Below, piece by piece: positions 6,660 to 15,081 of a DNA stretch of 64,000 nt; within the stretch, counting starts at the first letter, position 1; each line of letters begins with the position of its first letter. The position numbers and the translations under genes are program-made. Under the pieces are notes generated by a model. That model was not told the DNA's origin and ran no database searches. It saw nothing but the letters and a program-made list of their open reading frames with translations. This DNA is from Flammeovirga kamogawensis. GTDB taxonomy: Bacteria; Bacteroidota; Bacteroidia; Cytophagales; Flammeovirgaceae. The stretch spans positions 196,001 to 260,000 of the forward strand of contig NZ_CP076130.1 in the NCBI RefSeq assembly GCF_018736065.1, given 5' to 3'.

Positions 6660-9216
6660 TAGGGTTGCTATTACTTTTGGTTTAGCAATTTTACCAATGC
6701 TAAGTAATGGTCAGTCTCTTATTAGTGGGTATTTGGAAGATGAAAATCAATTACCAATTATAGGTGGAAGTATAGTTCTTTTAAGCAAACAAGATTCTAG
6801 TATTTTAGATTATGCAATTTCTGATGCGGATGGGTATTTTGAAATAAATTCGAGAAGAATAGAAGAGGAGATGTTGTGTATTCGTTTTTTAGGGTTTGAA
6901 ACTAAATTTATACACCTTCAAAGCACAATGTATTTAGGCAAAATCATCTTAGCAACAAAAACCGAAGTTTTACAGGAAGTACTTATCAAAAACCCACCAA
7001 TTGATGTTTTAAATGATACTGTAGAATATTCAATTCAATCTTTTGCTAAACAAAGTGATTATTCATTAGAAGATGTACTGAAGAACATGCCCGGTATAGA
7101 AGTTTCTGAAACTGGTACAATTAAGTATCAGGGAGAGTTGTTAAATAAATTTTATATAGAGGGTGTTGATGTTTTAGAGGGAAAATATGCCTTGGCAACA
7201 AAAAACCTTTCACATGAAAAAATTGCTTCTGTTCAAATCTTAGAGCATCATCAACCAATTGCTATGCTAAGAGGTAAACAAATAAATTATAAACCATCTA
7301 TGAATATCGTATTAAAAGGTACTTCTGTTTTTAATGGTAAAGTGGGTATTTATGGAGGGGTTGATGTACATAAAAAAGGCCTTCTACAATTGAACGTGAC
7401 ACCAATGTTTTTTTCTAAATCTTATCAATTTATTGGGTCTTTACAGTTTGATAATACTGGGAAAGAGATTTCAAATCAATTGGAAATACATACATTTTTT
7501 AAAAGTCCATTTAATAAGGATAATTTTCATTTATATGTTACAGATTACGCTATTCCTTTTCTTAACAAAGAACGAGGTTTATTGAACCAAACTTCTTTAA
7601 GTACAATTAATACAAGTGCTAAAACAAAGAAGGGGAGTATAAAAATTAATGTTGATTATCTCAATGATGAACAACGGCAAGATGTAGAAAATCAGCGTGT
7701 TTATTTTACTACCAATGTAGATACTATTTTAAGGAGTCAGCACAGTGTAAAAGCAATTGATGACCTTTCTGTAAAAGTGATTTATGAGATAAATACAGAA
7801 GAGAAGTATCTCAAAAATACAACCCAATTACAGTACAAAAAAAACAATGAATTTACCCAGGTACTACAATTTTCTGATACTATAAATCAGCCTATTTTAC
7901 AAGAAACAATGAAGATGGGAAATGTCTTAAACGGCAAAGTAAAAGTAAATGAAACAATCTTTTCTGTAAATAGTGAATTGTATAGTAGTACCTCTAATGA
8001 GACTATTCATTTTAATGATACATTAGAGAATTTACATAAGCAATTGATAACAACTAATTACTTAGAAACGAAACAAGAAATTGCCAATAGTTGGTTTATT
8101 GGGCCAATAATGATTGAAAATAAGTTGGGTGTTCAGTATAATCATACACAGTTATTATCCAATATTAATGGAGAGAATAATGCGTATTCATCTACATTAT
8201 TTACTAACAATCAGAATACAGATTTTTTAGAGGGGTACGTTCAAGAACAGTTTACGTACAGTTTTTCAAAAGGACAGATTGATTTAAAATTTCCCATTGC
8301 CTATCAATTTATTAATTTAGAAAATACGCCTCATAACGTTGATCAATCAAAACAGATTTTATTTATTGCACCTAAGCTATTTGTATCATGGGACATTAGT
8401 AATAATTTAACGCTAAAACTAAATAGTAACTTCTCGACTGACCCTCAGTATTCATCAATTTATTACGGGATAATTGTAGAAAACTATACAAGACTAAGTA
8501 AAAATGCTTCGCCTATTTATTGGAATAAGATGCTCTTAAATTCGGGTAATTTGCAGTATAAAAATCCGTCTTTATTGCTTTTTGGTTACATTACTTATAC
8601 CCATAAAATTATATTTAGTGATTATTTAAATGAAGTTCAAATAGGTACTCAAGGAGAGATAATCACTACTTTGATAGATGAGACGAATGAAAAAAAATAC
8701 CAGATATTTAGCATTAATGGGAGTAAGGTAGTGGTTAATAAAGTGTTGTCTGCCTCTTTAAAAATTGATTTTAGCGATACGAAACAAGAACAAATAGTAA
8801 ATAATGAGATTGTTGATTTTAAGTTACAGCAGGTCAAATACACTGGGAAATTAGATCTTTATCCACTTACTTGGTTAAATGTAAATATCTCAGCAAGTAG
8901 AATGATAAACCAGAATGTTACGTATTCTTCCTTATCTACTTTAGATAATTTGAGTTGTGAATTGAATTTAAACTTGGCTGAAAATTTCTTTTCATTTAAT
9001 GTGCACTATATTTTACCGTCAGACTATTCATCAGTTACTTTTTGTGATTTTAAGTATCAGTTTAAACAAAGAAAATATTCGTTTTCTATTGCAGTAAATA
9101 ATGTTTTTAATCAAGAAACATGGGCAATGAAAAACGTCAACTCCTTGTATCAAGAAGATATTGCTTACAAAATTCGTCCTCTTCAAGTAGTAGGAGGTAT
9201 AACCTATAAATTTTGA
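6643..9216 (+). CDS. Outer-membrane beta-barrel protein with carboxypeptidase-like regulatory domain (TonB-dependent receptor-like)
   Basis: 857 residues from the ATG at 6643, chosen because it is followed by a signal peptide (INRVAITFGLAILPMLSNGQ); the upstream in-frame ATG at 6598 lies deep in the GLPGLI gene. Residues ~21-105 form a CarboxypepD_reg-like/DUF4480 fold (ISGYLEDENQLPIIGGSIVLL, DADGYFEI). Residues ~110-210 resemble a plug domain (SLEDVLKNMPGIEVSETGTI, YIEGVD). The remainder is strand-rich with alternating aromatic residues and ends in IRPLQVVGGITYKF, a typical outer-membrane terminal strand. No clear TonB box is visible. It would be the outer-membrane partner of the GLPGLI protein and perhaps of the 58-aa peptide. 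Confidence 0.85.
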   Translation: MRKQINRVAITFGLAILPMLSNGQSLISGYLEDENQLPIIGGSIVLLSKQDSSILDYAISDADGYFEINSRRIEEEMLCIRFLGFETKFIHLQSTMYLGKIILATKTEVLQEVLIKNPPIDVLNDTVEYSIQSFAKQSDYSLEDVLKNMPGIEVSETGTIKYQGELLNKFYIEGVDVLEGKYALATKNLSHEKIASVQILEHHQPIAMLRGKQINYKPSMNIVLKGTSVFNGKVGIYGGVDVHKKGLLQLNVTPMFFSKSYQFIGSLQFDNTGKEISNQLEIHTFFKSPFNKDNFHLYVTDYAIPFLNKERGLLNQTSLSTINTSAKTKKGSIKINVDYLNDEQRQDVENQRVYFTTNVDTILRSQHSVKAIDDLSVKVIYEINTEEKYLKNTTQLQYKKNNEFTQVLQFSDTINQPILQETMKMGNVLNGKVKVNETIFSVNSELYSSTSNETIHFNDTLENLHKQLITTNYLETKQEIANSWFIGPIMIENKLGVQYNHTQLLSNINGENNAYSSTLFTNNQNTDFLEGYVQEQFTYSFSKGQIDLKFPIAYQFINLENTPHNVDQSKQILFIAPKLFVSWDISNNLTLKLNSNFSTDPQYSSIYYGIIVENYTRLSKNASPIYWNKMLLNSGNLQYKNPSLLLFGYITYTHKIIFSDYLNEVQIGTQGEIITTLIDETNEKKYQIFSINGSKVVVNKVLSASLKIDFSDTKQEQIVNNEIVDFKLQQVKYTGKLDLYPLTWLNVNISASRMINQNVTYSSLSTLDNLSCELNLNLAENFFSFNVHYILPSDYSSVTFCDFKYQFKQRKYSFSIAVNNVFNQETWAMKNVNSLYQEDIAYKIRPLQVVGGITYKF

Positions 9217-9220
9217 TTTT

Positions 9221-9529
9221 ATGCTTAAAACAATGATGATATCTATCTTGCTTGTACTACTTTCAGTATCAATTTATGCACAAGAAAAATTAGTAGTAAT
9301 TAAAGAACCTTTTACTATGGGTTTCACGCCCTCAAAAGATGTAGCATTCCGACTTGAAACAGGTACAATTTTAGAGCTTGTCGCCAACGATAATGAAGCT
9401 TATTTTTTAGTAAAACAGTTTACTTATGAAGAGTTTAAAGAACGAACACTGAAAGTTAAAAAAGCAGATGTTGAATTTTATACTACGGTTAGTCAAGATT
9501 CCGTAAGTCAGGTAGAAGGAGGAGAATAG
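9221..9529 (+). CDS. Small secreted hypothetical protein, 102 aa
   Basis: Begins four bases after the barrel gene and probably belongs to the same operon. Residues 1-20 (MLKTMMISILLVLLSVSIYA) are a signal peptide with cleavage before QEK. The mature ~80 residues show alternating strands (FRLETGTILELVANDNEAYFLV) that resemble an SH3-like or OB-like beta barrel, but no family is recognised. It is probably periplasmic or surface exposed. A strong terminator at 9552-9590 closes the operon. Confidence 0.6.
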   Translation: MLKTMMISILLVLLSVSIYAQEKLVVIKEPFTMGFTPSKDVAFRLETGTILELVANDNEAYFLVKQFTYEEFKERTLKVKKADVEFYTTVSQDSVSQVEGGE

Positions 9530-9551
9530 TTGATCTAAATTATAGAGACAG

Positions 9552-9590
9552 CCCCTTTCTATTCCGATATTTTATAATAGAAAGGGGTTT
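9552..9590 (+). terminator. Terminator of the GLPGLI/barrel operon
   Basis: Twelve-base perfect stem CCCCTTTCTATT / AATAGAAAGGGG with a 12-base loop, 22 bases after the last stop; only a short T-run follows. It may also serve the convergent DUF4262 gene. Confidence 0.8.
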
Positions 9591-9603
9591 GTTATCTTAA
9601 TTA

Positions 9604-10356
9604 TTAATCTTCCTCTTCATAATCAGCAAATTCCCAAGGAGCGTGAACGTCTTTTCTGATAGCACTCTGACCATAACTTAGTATATGTACATCATTTAAA
9701 CTTTTATCTTTTTGTACTAAATCTCCGAGAGTGATTGTTTGTACATTTTCAATATCAGGGTGTTCTTCGCTATGGAATTCCCAATCTCCATCATGCGTAT
9801 GGTAAACCCATAAAATAGGATTGCCTTTTAAAGTGTTTTTTGTTGTATAAACTTCTAATTTCTTTTCTTCATAGAATTTAAAATCAGCATTTCTATCTAA
9901 CAAAGGTTGGTTAAATTTCCACTCTTCATCAAATTGTTTGTCCCATGGGAAATGCCCTTGCTTATCTGTCCATACTAATTGAAGAGCAGGGAAATTGGGT
10001 GAATTATCATAGAAATAGCTACAATAATCAAGGCAATTGAAGTAATTGTCTTTTGCGACCTCTACAAATTGTACAGGGTATTTATTAAGAATATCGCTAT
10101 AATCTGTAGCAGTGGTATACGTTGTCTTCTTCTGGATATTCTGACAAATAGTGTTTAAAGCTACTTGCATTACCTCTTTTGGTAACCCGAAAATGATTAC
10201 TTCAGGATGATTATAAGTTTTAAATAATCCAATAGTAAAAGCAAACGAAGGTAGGTAGTCATCTCCATCAATTACACCAAGATGATACCCGTGCTCCTTT
10301 ATATTTTTAGTAATTAATTGTTCTGTTTCTATATCTATAAACTTGTCGATTTCCAT
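9604..10356 (-). CDS. DUF4262 domain-containing protein
   Basis: 250 residues, no signal or membrane segment. The N-terminal ~150 residues match the DUF4262 pattern: IKEHGYHLGVIDGDDYLPSFAFTIGLFKT in two conserved runs, then HPEVIIFGLP and later DKQGHFPWDK. The C-terminal ~90 residues (WVYHTHDGDWEFHSEEHP) form a second conserved block seen in two-domain members that carry a DUF2185-like immunity-type segment, which I can only suggest. DUF4262 proteins have no established activity; some lie in polymorphic toxin neighbourhoods as likely immunity or regulatory proteins. No toxin gene is adjacent here. It is monocistronic. Confidence 0.8.
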   Translation of the reverse strand: MEIDKFIDIETEQLITKNIKEHGYHLGVIDGDDYLPSFAFTIGLFKTYNHPEVIIFGLPKEVMQVALNTICQNIQKKTTYTTATDYSDILNKYPVQFVEVAKDNYFNCLDYCSYFYDNSPNFPALQLVWTDKQGHFPWDKQFDEEWKFNQPLLDRNADFKFYEEKKLEVYTTKNTLKGNPILWVYHTHDGDWEFHSEEHPDIENVQTITLGDLVQKDKSLNDVHILSYGQSAIRKDVHAPWEFADYEEED

Positions 10357-10580
10357 TGCTCTTTTTTTAGAATGAAATCAAATTTAATAGACTAAAGTTA
10401 CAACATCATCTTATTACAGATAAACTTGAGAAGTATTAGCTTATTGGCTATAAATATAATGATAGCTAAAACCTTTCTATCCAATTAATTAGAAAAATTT
10501 TAGCTATTAGTTTTGTATTATTTTTATTAGCTATACTATTCAACTGTGTCAAAATGACAAATAAAGTATGCAATTTTGTC

Positions 10581-10607
10581 TTGAAAATCTATTTGGATAT
10601 ATTTTTG
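10581..10607 (+). promoter_or_regulatory. Candidate Bacteroidota promoter for the 88-aa gene
   Basis: TATTTTTG at 10600-10607 fits the TAnnTTTG -7 element; TTG at 10581-10583 is 16 bases upstream, slightly short of ideal (another TTTTG lies at 10574). It is 46 bases before the ATG at 10654. A second match TAGTTTTG is at 10508-10515 in the same 297-base gap. Confidence 0.35.
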
Positions 10608-10653
10608 TTTAAAAAATAACCATAAAGTATTTAAAAATTAAACAAAAAGTAAA

Positions 10654-10920
10654 ATGGAAATTTATGTCTTTAAGAAAGTAAAAGCAATTATCAAAAGAAA
10701 TTTAGCTCTAGATGGAGAGCTAAAAGAATCAAGCCTATTCGAATACGCTCAAATAAAATATGGGATACGTCCAGGTAGTAATGGTATTTTAGATAATAAC
10801 AATGAAGAAGTTATTGTTGAAACGACTAAAATCAGCTTTAATGAGTTTTATCTTTATTATAAAAGAGCAGATGAATTAACCCAAAATGAGTCCATGGTCC
10901 TTGAACGTTCATTAAAGTAA
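10654..10920 (+). CDS. Hypothetical protein, 88 aa
   Basis: Small soluble protein without signal peptide. Visible pattern: basic N-terminus with KKVKAIIKRNLALDGEL, a short strand region INGILDNN-like, and a C-terminal helix ERSLK. The helical/strand alternation and the VIVETTKISFNEFYLYYKRADEL split motif do not match a family I know. The gene has its own putative promoter and a terminator at 10939-10974, so it is probably a real single gene. The large upstream gap (297 bases) is AT-rich and otherwise featureless. Confidence 0.55.
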   Translation: MEIYVFKKVKAIIKRNLALDGELKESSLFEYAQIKYGIRPGSNGILDNNNEEVIVETTKISFNEFYLYYKRADELTQNESMVLERSLK

Positions 10921-10938
10921 GAAGTTTATATTTTAATT

Positions 10939-10974
10939 GGGATTTGAATATGAGTTTTTCAAATCCCTTTTTTT
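10939..10974. terminator. Terminator between 88-aa gene and VWA gene
   Basis: Nine-base stem GGGATTTGA / TCAAATCCC followed by seven T. It sits between convergent genes; the T-run favours use by the plus-strand gene. Confidence 0.8.
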
Positions 10975-11001
10975 ATAATCCTACATTTGAATATTACCGT
11001 A

Positions 11002-11688
11002 TCAACCTTCTATTTCTAGTTTAAAATCCATTTCAATTATTGCTTCATTTTCAGATGCAGTACGAATGTGTGCTGCTCTTTTGCACATACTTTTAGAAAG
11101 ACTTTCGTTTATTACATGAACACCATCACTATCAGATGTAAAACTATGTGCCATTTCTTTACTGACACCTAATTTTTGGGCTGTTTCTAGTACATCTTGA
11201 TTTGCACCTATAAAAGTAATACTCCATTTTTTCTCTTTAAGTGCATTTATTTTTTTATTAATCTGAGTGATGGTATACTCTTTAGATGCATTTTCTCCAC
11301 CATCTGTCATGATTACTACAACCGGAAATTGAAGAGTATTAGTTGTAGTAATTTTTAGACTTTTCTTCAACTTTTTAATTCCAAAACCAATAGCATCGTG
11401 TAAAGCAGTTAATCCTCTTGGAGGAAACTCATTGCCTGTAAACTTTTGAACTTTACTTGGTTTCTTCCTAAAAACTACCCATTCAATTTCGTCATCAAAT
11501 ACCAATAGAGAAATTGTATATTGTTGTTCTTTATTGTCTCGGTTCAATCTTTTAATGGTAGAAACCTGTTCATTTAGACCATCGATGGTTGCTTTCCAAC
11601 AACTATCCATAGAGCCAGACCTGTCAAGGATTAAAAGGTAGTCTGTTGAAATACATGTTTTTGTGATTGTTTCTTTTACTTTTTGCAT
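11002..11688 (-). CDS. VWA domain-containing protein
   Basis: 228 residues, nearly all one von Willebrand factor A domain. The MIDAS motif DRSGS lies at residues 22-26, the conserved threonine is in the PPRGLTALHDAIGFG segment, and the third metal ligand is in VVIMTDGGENAS. No signal peptide or membrane helix, so it should be cytoplasmic. Stand-alone cytoplasmic VWA proteins of this length are often linked to stress or tellurium-type operons or to MoxR chaperones, but no such gene is adjacent. The neighbour upstream is a divergent WYL-type regulator fragment gene. Function: metal-dependent protein-protein interaction, partner unknown. Confidence 0.88.
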   Translation of the reverse strand: MQKVKETITKTCISTDYLLILDRSGSMDSCWKATIDGLNEQVSTIKRLNRDNKEQQYTISLLVFDDEIEWVVFRKKPSKVQKFTGNEFPPRGLTALHDAIGFGIKKLKKSLKITTTNTLQFPVVVIMTDGGENASKEYTITQINKKINALKEKKWSITFIGANQDVLETAQKLGVSKEMAHSFTSDSDGVHVINESLSKSMCKRAAHIRTASENEAIIEMDFKLEIEG

Positions 11689-11772
11689 CTTACTATCTTT
11701 AGTGATAAATTAATAATTACAATTTTAAACTAGCTTAATGCACTCTATCTGCATTGAGAAAAATAATCTGAT

Positions 11773-12366
11773 ATGCCTGCTAATCTTAATGCATTAATTC
11801 GTTATCGAACAATAAATAACTGTCTACATTCCAATAATTTAGGGTGCAGTTTAGGACTGCTAATTGAACGTTGTTCTGATGCTTTATCAGATGCAAAAGG
11901 GAAAATTATAAGTATTTCTAAAAGAAGTATTCAAGAAGATATTAGAATTCTTAGAAGTGATATTTTAGGTTTTAACGCACCTATAATTTTTGAGGAGGGG
12001 AAATATTTTTACGATCCTAGTTCATACAGCATTTATGAATTACCCATTAGTCATAAAAATACTATTATGGGGTTGATCAATCTTTTGATAGAAGAAAAAG
12101 ATAATATAAAGAGCCAACGAGTTGATGTTTTATTAAAGCAACTTAAGGAGATGGTACAGTTTGAAAAGGAAGAAGAAATGCAGGTGCAAATAAACAGTTC
12201 TCAATCCATACAAATGCCTCTAGAAAATGAAATTGATATGTTAGAGAAGATTGAAGAGAGACCAATTGAAGTGAATAGAAAAAGTAAGAAAGTTCGTGCT
12301 ATGAGTTTCCCATCAATTACAGAGAAGAGTAGTATCTCTTGGGGTGATTTCTTATCAGAATTATAA
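11773..12366 (+). CDS. WYL-family-type transcriptional regulator N-terminal HTH protein lacking the WYL domain
   Basis: 197 residues. The N-terminus MPANLNALIRYRTINNCLH followed by LGLLIERCSDAL and SKRSIQEDIRILRSD matches the helix-turn-helix opening of Bacteroidota WYL regulators, including the linker YDPSSYSIYELPIS. In full-length relatives a WYL ligand-binding domain and WCX tail follow (total about 320-350 residues). Here only a helical stretch rich in Glu/Lys and a unique tail WGDFLSEL follow. The stop codon is clean, so this may be a domain-poor variant, not a frameshift. It lies divergently next to the VWA gene, which it could control. Confidence 0.75.
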   Translation: MPANLNALIRYRTINNCLHSNNLGCSLGLLIERCSDALSDAKGKIISISKRSIQEDIRILRSDILGFNAPIIFEEGKYFYDPSSYSIYELPISHKNTIMGLINLLIEEKDNIKSQRVDVLLKQLKEMVQFEKEEEMQVQINSSQSIQMPLENEIDMLEKIEERPIEVNRKSKKVRAMSFPSITEKSSISWGDFLSEL

Positions 12367-12391
12367 AAAAGAACATTTCTGAATATATAAA

Positions 12392-12431
12392 AAATCCTGT
12401 CAATAAGCTTTGTTGCCTACTGACAGGATTT
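12392..12431 (-). terminator. Terminator of HdeD copy 1
   Basis: Stem AAATCCTGTCA / TGACAGGATTT; loop contains AAGCTTTGTTGCCTAC. Read on the minus strand the hairpin is followed by a T-run. Copies at 13222-13260 (one stem mismatch) and 14050-14089 share the loop sequence. Confidence 0.85.
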
Positions 12432-12454
12432 GGGAGTTTAATCTTCTTAAAAAC

Positions 12455-13027
12455 TTAGTTTTTTGAACCAAACTCGTTTTTTAATTTTTTCAATTTTGCA
12501 GAAACAAAGAACTCAGAGATACCTGTGTTGATTAAAGCAAAACTAGCAATAAATGCAGCAGTCATTCCTGCTAAAGCAATGTTAGAAAGTAAGCAGAAAC
12601 CTAAAAGGACACCTACAATACCAGAGAATAAAATCCATCCCCAGTTGCTTGAATGATCTTTGTATTCAATTGATTTACCGATAGAGTTAAAGCCTTGTAG
12701 CATTACATAAAAACCTAAATAAAGAGGTAAAGTTGTAACAGAAAGTGCAGGGTTTGCAACTAGAATTGCCCCTAAGATAGCAGTGAAAATACCACCTACT
12801 AAAGACCAACCCCAACCAATCATATTTTTTCTATTTATGATAGCCATAATAACTTGTAGTGTTCCCACTATAAGGAAGGTAAAACTAAATATATAAGATA
12901 ATGATACCAAAGTAACTAATGGGTGCATTGCTGACCAAATACCTAAAGCTACAAATAATAACCCTGAGATTAATGGAAGGTACCAATGTTTAATATCAAA
13001 TTTGATTTCGCTGAATAAATTGTTCAT
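12455..13027 (-). CDS. HdeD family (DUF308) membrane protein, copy 1
   Basis: 190 residues with six predicted transmembrane helices starting near residues 15, 40, 72, 97, 130 and 155, as in the HdeD/DUF308 family. Typical phrases are LISGLLFVALGIWSAMHPL and GWSLVGGIFTAILGAILVANP. HdeD in enterobacteria contributes to acid resistance at high cell density; in Bacteroidota the role is unproven. It is the most promoter-distal in position of three near-identical tandem copies, but each copy has its own terminator and upstream region so each is probably transcribed separately. It ends with SKLKKLKNEF-type basic tail followed by GSKN. Differences from copy 2 are scattered and mostly conservative. 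Confidence 0.88.
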   Translation of the reverse strand: MNNLFSEIKFDIKHWYLPLISGLLFVALGIWSAMHPLVTLVSLSYIFSFTFLIVGTLQVIMAIINRKNMIGWGWSLVGGIFTAILGAILVANPALSVTTLPLYLGFYVMLQGFNSIGKSIEYKDHSSNWGWILFSGIVGVLLGFCLLSNIALAGMTAAFIASFALINTGISEFFVSAKLKKLKNEFGSKN

Positions 13028-13221
13028 GATGATGTTTTTTATAAAGTGTTAAATTGTATTTCCTCTTTACTTGAGAGATATATAGTTTAACGCCATTTTT
13101 AATTGTAGTATTTGTAGAATATGATTAATCTATATCATAAAACGATAAAAGTATAAAAACTGTTAATTTTAAGAGTTCTACTAATTCATTTTAATCAATA
13201 AAAAAATCGAAATGCAAAAAA

Positions 13222-13260
13222 AAATCCTGTCAATAAGCTTTGTTGCCTACTAACAGGATT
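13222..13260 (-). terminator. Terminator of HdeD copy 2
   Basis: Same hairpin and loop as for copy 1, but TAACAGG replaces TGACAGG in the right arm, which introduces one mismatch in the stem. Confidence 0.8.
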
Positions 13261-13283
13261 TCTATTTTATTTCTTATTAAAAA

Positions 13284-13856
13284 TTAGTTTTTTGAGTAAA
13301 ACTCGTTTTTTAATTTTTTCAATTTTGCAGAAACAAAGAATTCAGAGATACCTGTATTAATTAAAGCAAAACTAGCAATAAATGCAGTAGTCATACCTGC
13401 TAAAGCAATGTTAGAAAGTAAGCAGAAACCTAAAAGTATACCTACAATACCAGAGAATAAAATCCAACCCCAGTTGCTTGAATGATCTTTGTATTCAATT
13501 GCTTTACCAATAGAATCAAAACCTTGAAACATTACATAAAAACCTAAATAAAGCGGTAAAGTTGTAACAGAAAGTGCAGGGTTTGCTATTAATAATGCAC
13601 CTAGAGCAGCAGTAAAAATTCCTCCAACTAAAGACCAGCCCCAACCAAGCATATTTTTTCTGTTTACAATAGCCATAATAACTTGTAGCGTACCAACCAT
13701 TAAAAATGTAATACTAAATATATAAGATAATGATACTAGTGTTACTAGTGGGTGCATTGCCGACCAAATACCTAAAGCTACAAATAATAATCCTGAGATT
13801 AATGGAAGGTACCAATGCTTAATATCAAATTTGATTTCGCTGAATAAATTGTTCAT
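13284..13856 (-). CDS. HdeD family (DUF308) membrane protein, copy 2
   Basis: 190 residues, same length and start as copies 1 and 3, with six membrane helices. The first 47 residues equal those of the other copies except for one or two changes (SYIFSITFLMVG here against SYIFSFTFLIVG). The upstream 150 bases are nearly identical to those before copy 1, indicating recent duplication or gene conversion between these two. Probably an inner-membrane stress protein. No in-frame damage, so all three copies appear functional, suggesting gene dosage is useful or the array is young. Confidence 0.88.
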   Translation of the reverse strand: MNNLFSEIKFDIKHWYLPLISGLLFVALGIWSAMHPLVTLVSLSYIFSITFLMVGTLQVIMAIVNRKNMLGWGWSLVGGIFTAALGALLIANPALSVTTLPLYLGFYVMFQGFDSIGKAIEYKDHSSNWGWILFSGIVGILLGFCLLSNIALAGMTTAFIASFALINTGISEFFVSAKLKKLKNEFYSKN

Positions 13857-14049
13857 GATGATGTTTTTTATAAAGTGTTAAATTGTATTTCCTCTTTACT
13901 TGAGTGATATATAGATTAACGCCATTTTTAATTGTAGTATTTGTAGAATATGATTAATCTATATCATAAAACGATAAAAGTATAAAAACTGTTAATTTTC
14001 AGAGTTCTACTAATTCATTCTAATCAATATAAAAATTGAAATACAAAAA

Positions 14050-14089
14050 AAATCCTGTCAATAAGCTTTGTTGCCTACTGACAGGATTT
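14050..14089 (-). terminator. Terminator of HdeD copy 3
   Basis: Hairpin AAATCCTGTCA / TGACAGGATTT with the shared loop; precedes a T-run on the minus strand. Confidence 0.85.
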
Positions 14090-14115
14090 AGGTGTTTAAT
14101 CTTCTTTATTAAAAC

Positions 14116-14688
14116 TTAGTTTTTTGAAGTAAACTCGTTTTTTAATTTTTTCAATTTTGCAGAAATAAAGAATTCAGAGATACCTGTATTAATTAAAGCA
14201 AAACTAGCAATAAATGCAGTAGTCATACCTGCTAAAGCAATGTTAGAAAGTAAGCAGAAACCTAAAAGTATACCGACAATACCAGAGAATAAAATCCAAC
14301 CCCAGTTGCTAGATATGTCTTTGTAGTCAATTGCTTTACCGATAGCACTAAAACCTTGAAACATTACATAGAAACCTAAGTAAAGAGGTAAAGTTGTAAC
14401 AGAAAGCACCGGATTTGCAACTAATATTGCACCTAGAGCAGCAGTAAAAATACCACCAACTAATGCCCAACCCCAACCAATTGTACTTTTTCTATTTACA
14501 ATTGCCATAATAACTTGTAGTGTTCCTACAATAAGGAAAGTAAAACTAAATATATAAGATAATGATACTAATGTTACCAATGGATGCATAGCCGACCAGA
14601 TACCTAAAGCGACAAATAATAATCCTGAGATTAATGGAAGGTACCAATGCTTAATATCAAATTTGATTTCGCTGAATAAATTGTTCAT
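14116..14688 (-). CDS. HdeD family (DUF308) membrane protein, copy 3
   Basis: 190 residues and six membrane helices; the most upstream of the three tandem copies. It is the most divergent in the middle (NRKSTIGWGWALVGG, FSAIGKAIDYKDISSNWG) and its upstream region differs from those of copies 1 and 2 after about 60 bases, so it may be the ancestral copy with the original promoter. It is divergent from the RND efflux operon across a 393-base gap. Function as for the family: a membrane protein linked to acid or envelope stress in other bacteria. Confidence 0.88.
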   Translation of the reverse strand: MNNLFSEIKFDIKHWYLPLISGLLFVALGIWSAMHPLVTLVSLSYIFSFTFLIVGTLQVIMAIVNRKSTIGWGWALVGGIFTAALGAILVANPVLSVTTLPLYLGFYVMFQGFSAIGKAIDYKDISSNWGWILFSGIVGILLGFCLLSNIALAGMTTAFIASFALINTGISEFFISAKLKKLKNEFTSKN

Positions 14689-14820
14689 GATGATGTTTTT
14701 TATAAAATTGTTAAAATGTTATTCTTCAATATTTGAGAGATATATACATTAACGGCACCTCTAGAAATAGTATTTGTATGATATGACAAAAAAGTATCAG
14801 ATACTGATAAATAAAATTTA

Positions 14821-14850
14821 TTGAAGATATAGAGATAATATTTAGCTTTG
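14821..14850 (+). promoter_or_regulatory. Candidate promoter for the RND efflux operon
   Basis: TTG at 14821-14823 and TAGCTTTG at 14843-14850 are separated by 19 bases, an exact match to the Bacteroidota -33/-7 consensus. It lies about 230 bases before the TolC start, so a long 5' leader is implied or a second promoter exists closer. Confidence 0.5.
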
Positions 14851-14961
14851 TGCTTTTAACTAGATTCAAGTTACTTTTAGTGGTTCTGTAACTATTATCA
14901 CACAGGCTCTCAATTAAGGAAGATACATTTGTACTATCATCAAACTTTAAAATAAATATAA

Positions 14962-15081
14962 TTACTTATTACTATGTTCTGCATTATTTACACATCCAAA
15001 CTGGATTGCCCTTATTTCTGAGGCATCATATCTATTACATCTTAAATCATAATTACATTCAATTCGCTTATCATATTCTAA
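14962..15081 (-). pseudogene. Possible gene remnant opposite the TolC leader
   Basis: The minus-strand frame from 15081 to the TAA at 14962-14964 reads as protein: YDKRIECNYDLRC, then NRYDASEIRAIQFGC, then VNNAEHSNK. Three cysteines and varied composition look more like a genuine C-terminus than random AT-rich DNA. No start codon is visible; upstream the frame runs into the TolC gene. It may be a decayed gene cut off by the efflux operon. The rest of the 14689-15081 gap holds only the candidate promoter. Confidence 0.3.

Larger units (their letters stand above)
12392..14760 (-). repeat. Tandem triplication of an HdeD gene unit (about 830 bp period)
   Basis: Three units, each a 190-codon gene, a terminator hairpin and about 150 bases of upstream DNA, repeat with periods of 829 and 832 bases (gene 5' ends at 13027, 13856 and 14688). 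The intergenic blocks 13028-13200 and 13857-14030 are nearly identical, the third upstream block (14689-14780) only partly. This shows duplication of whole transcription units. Confidence 0.9.
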
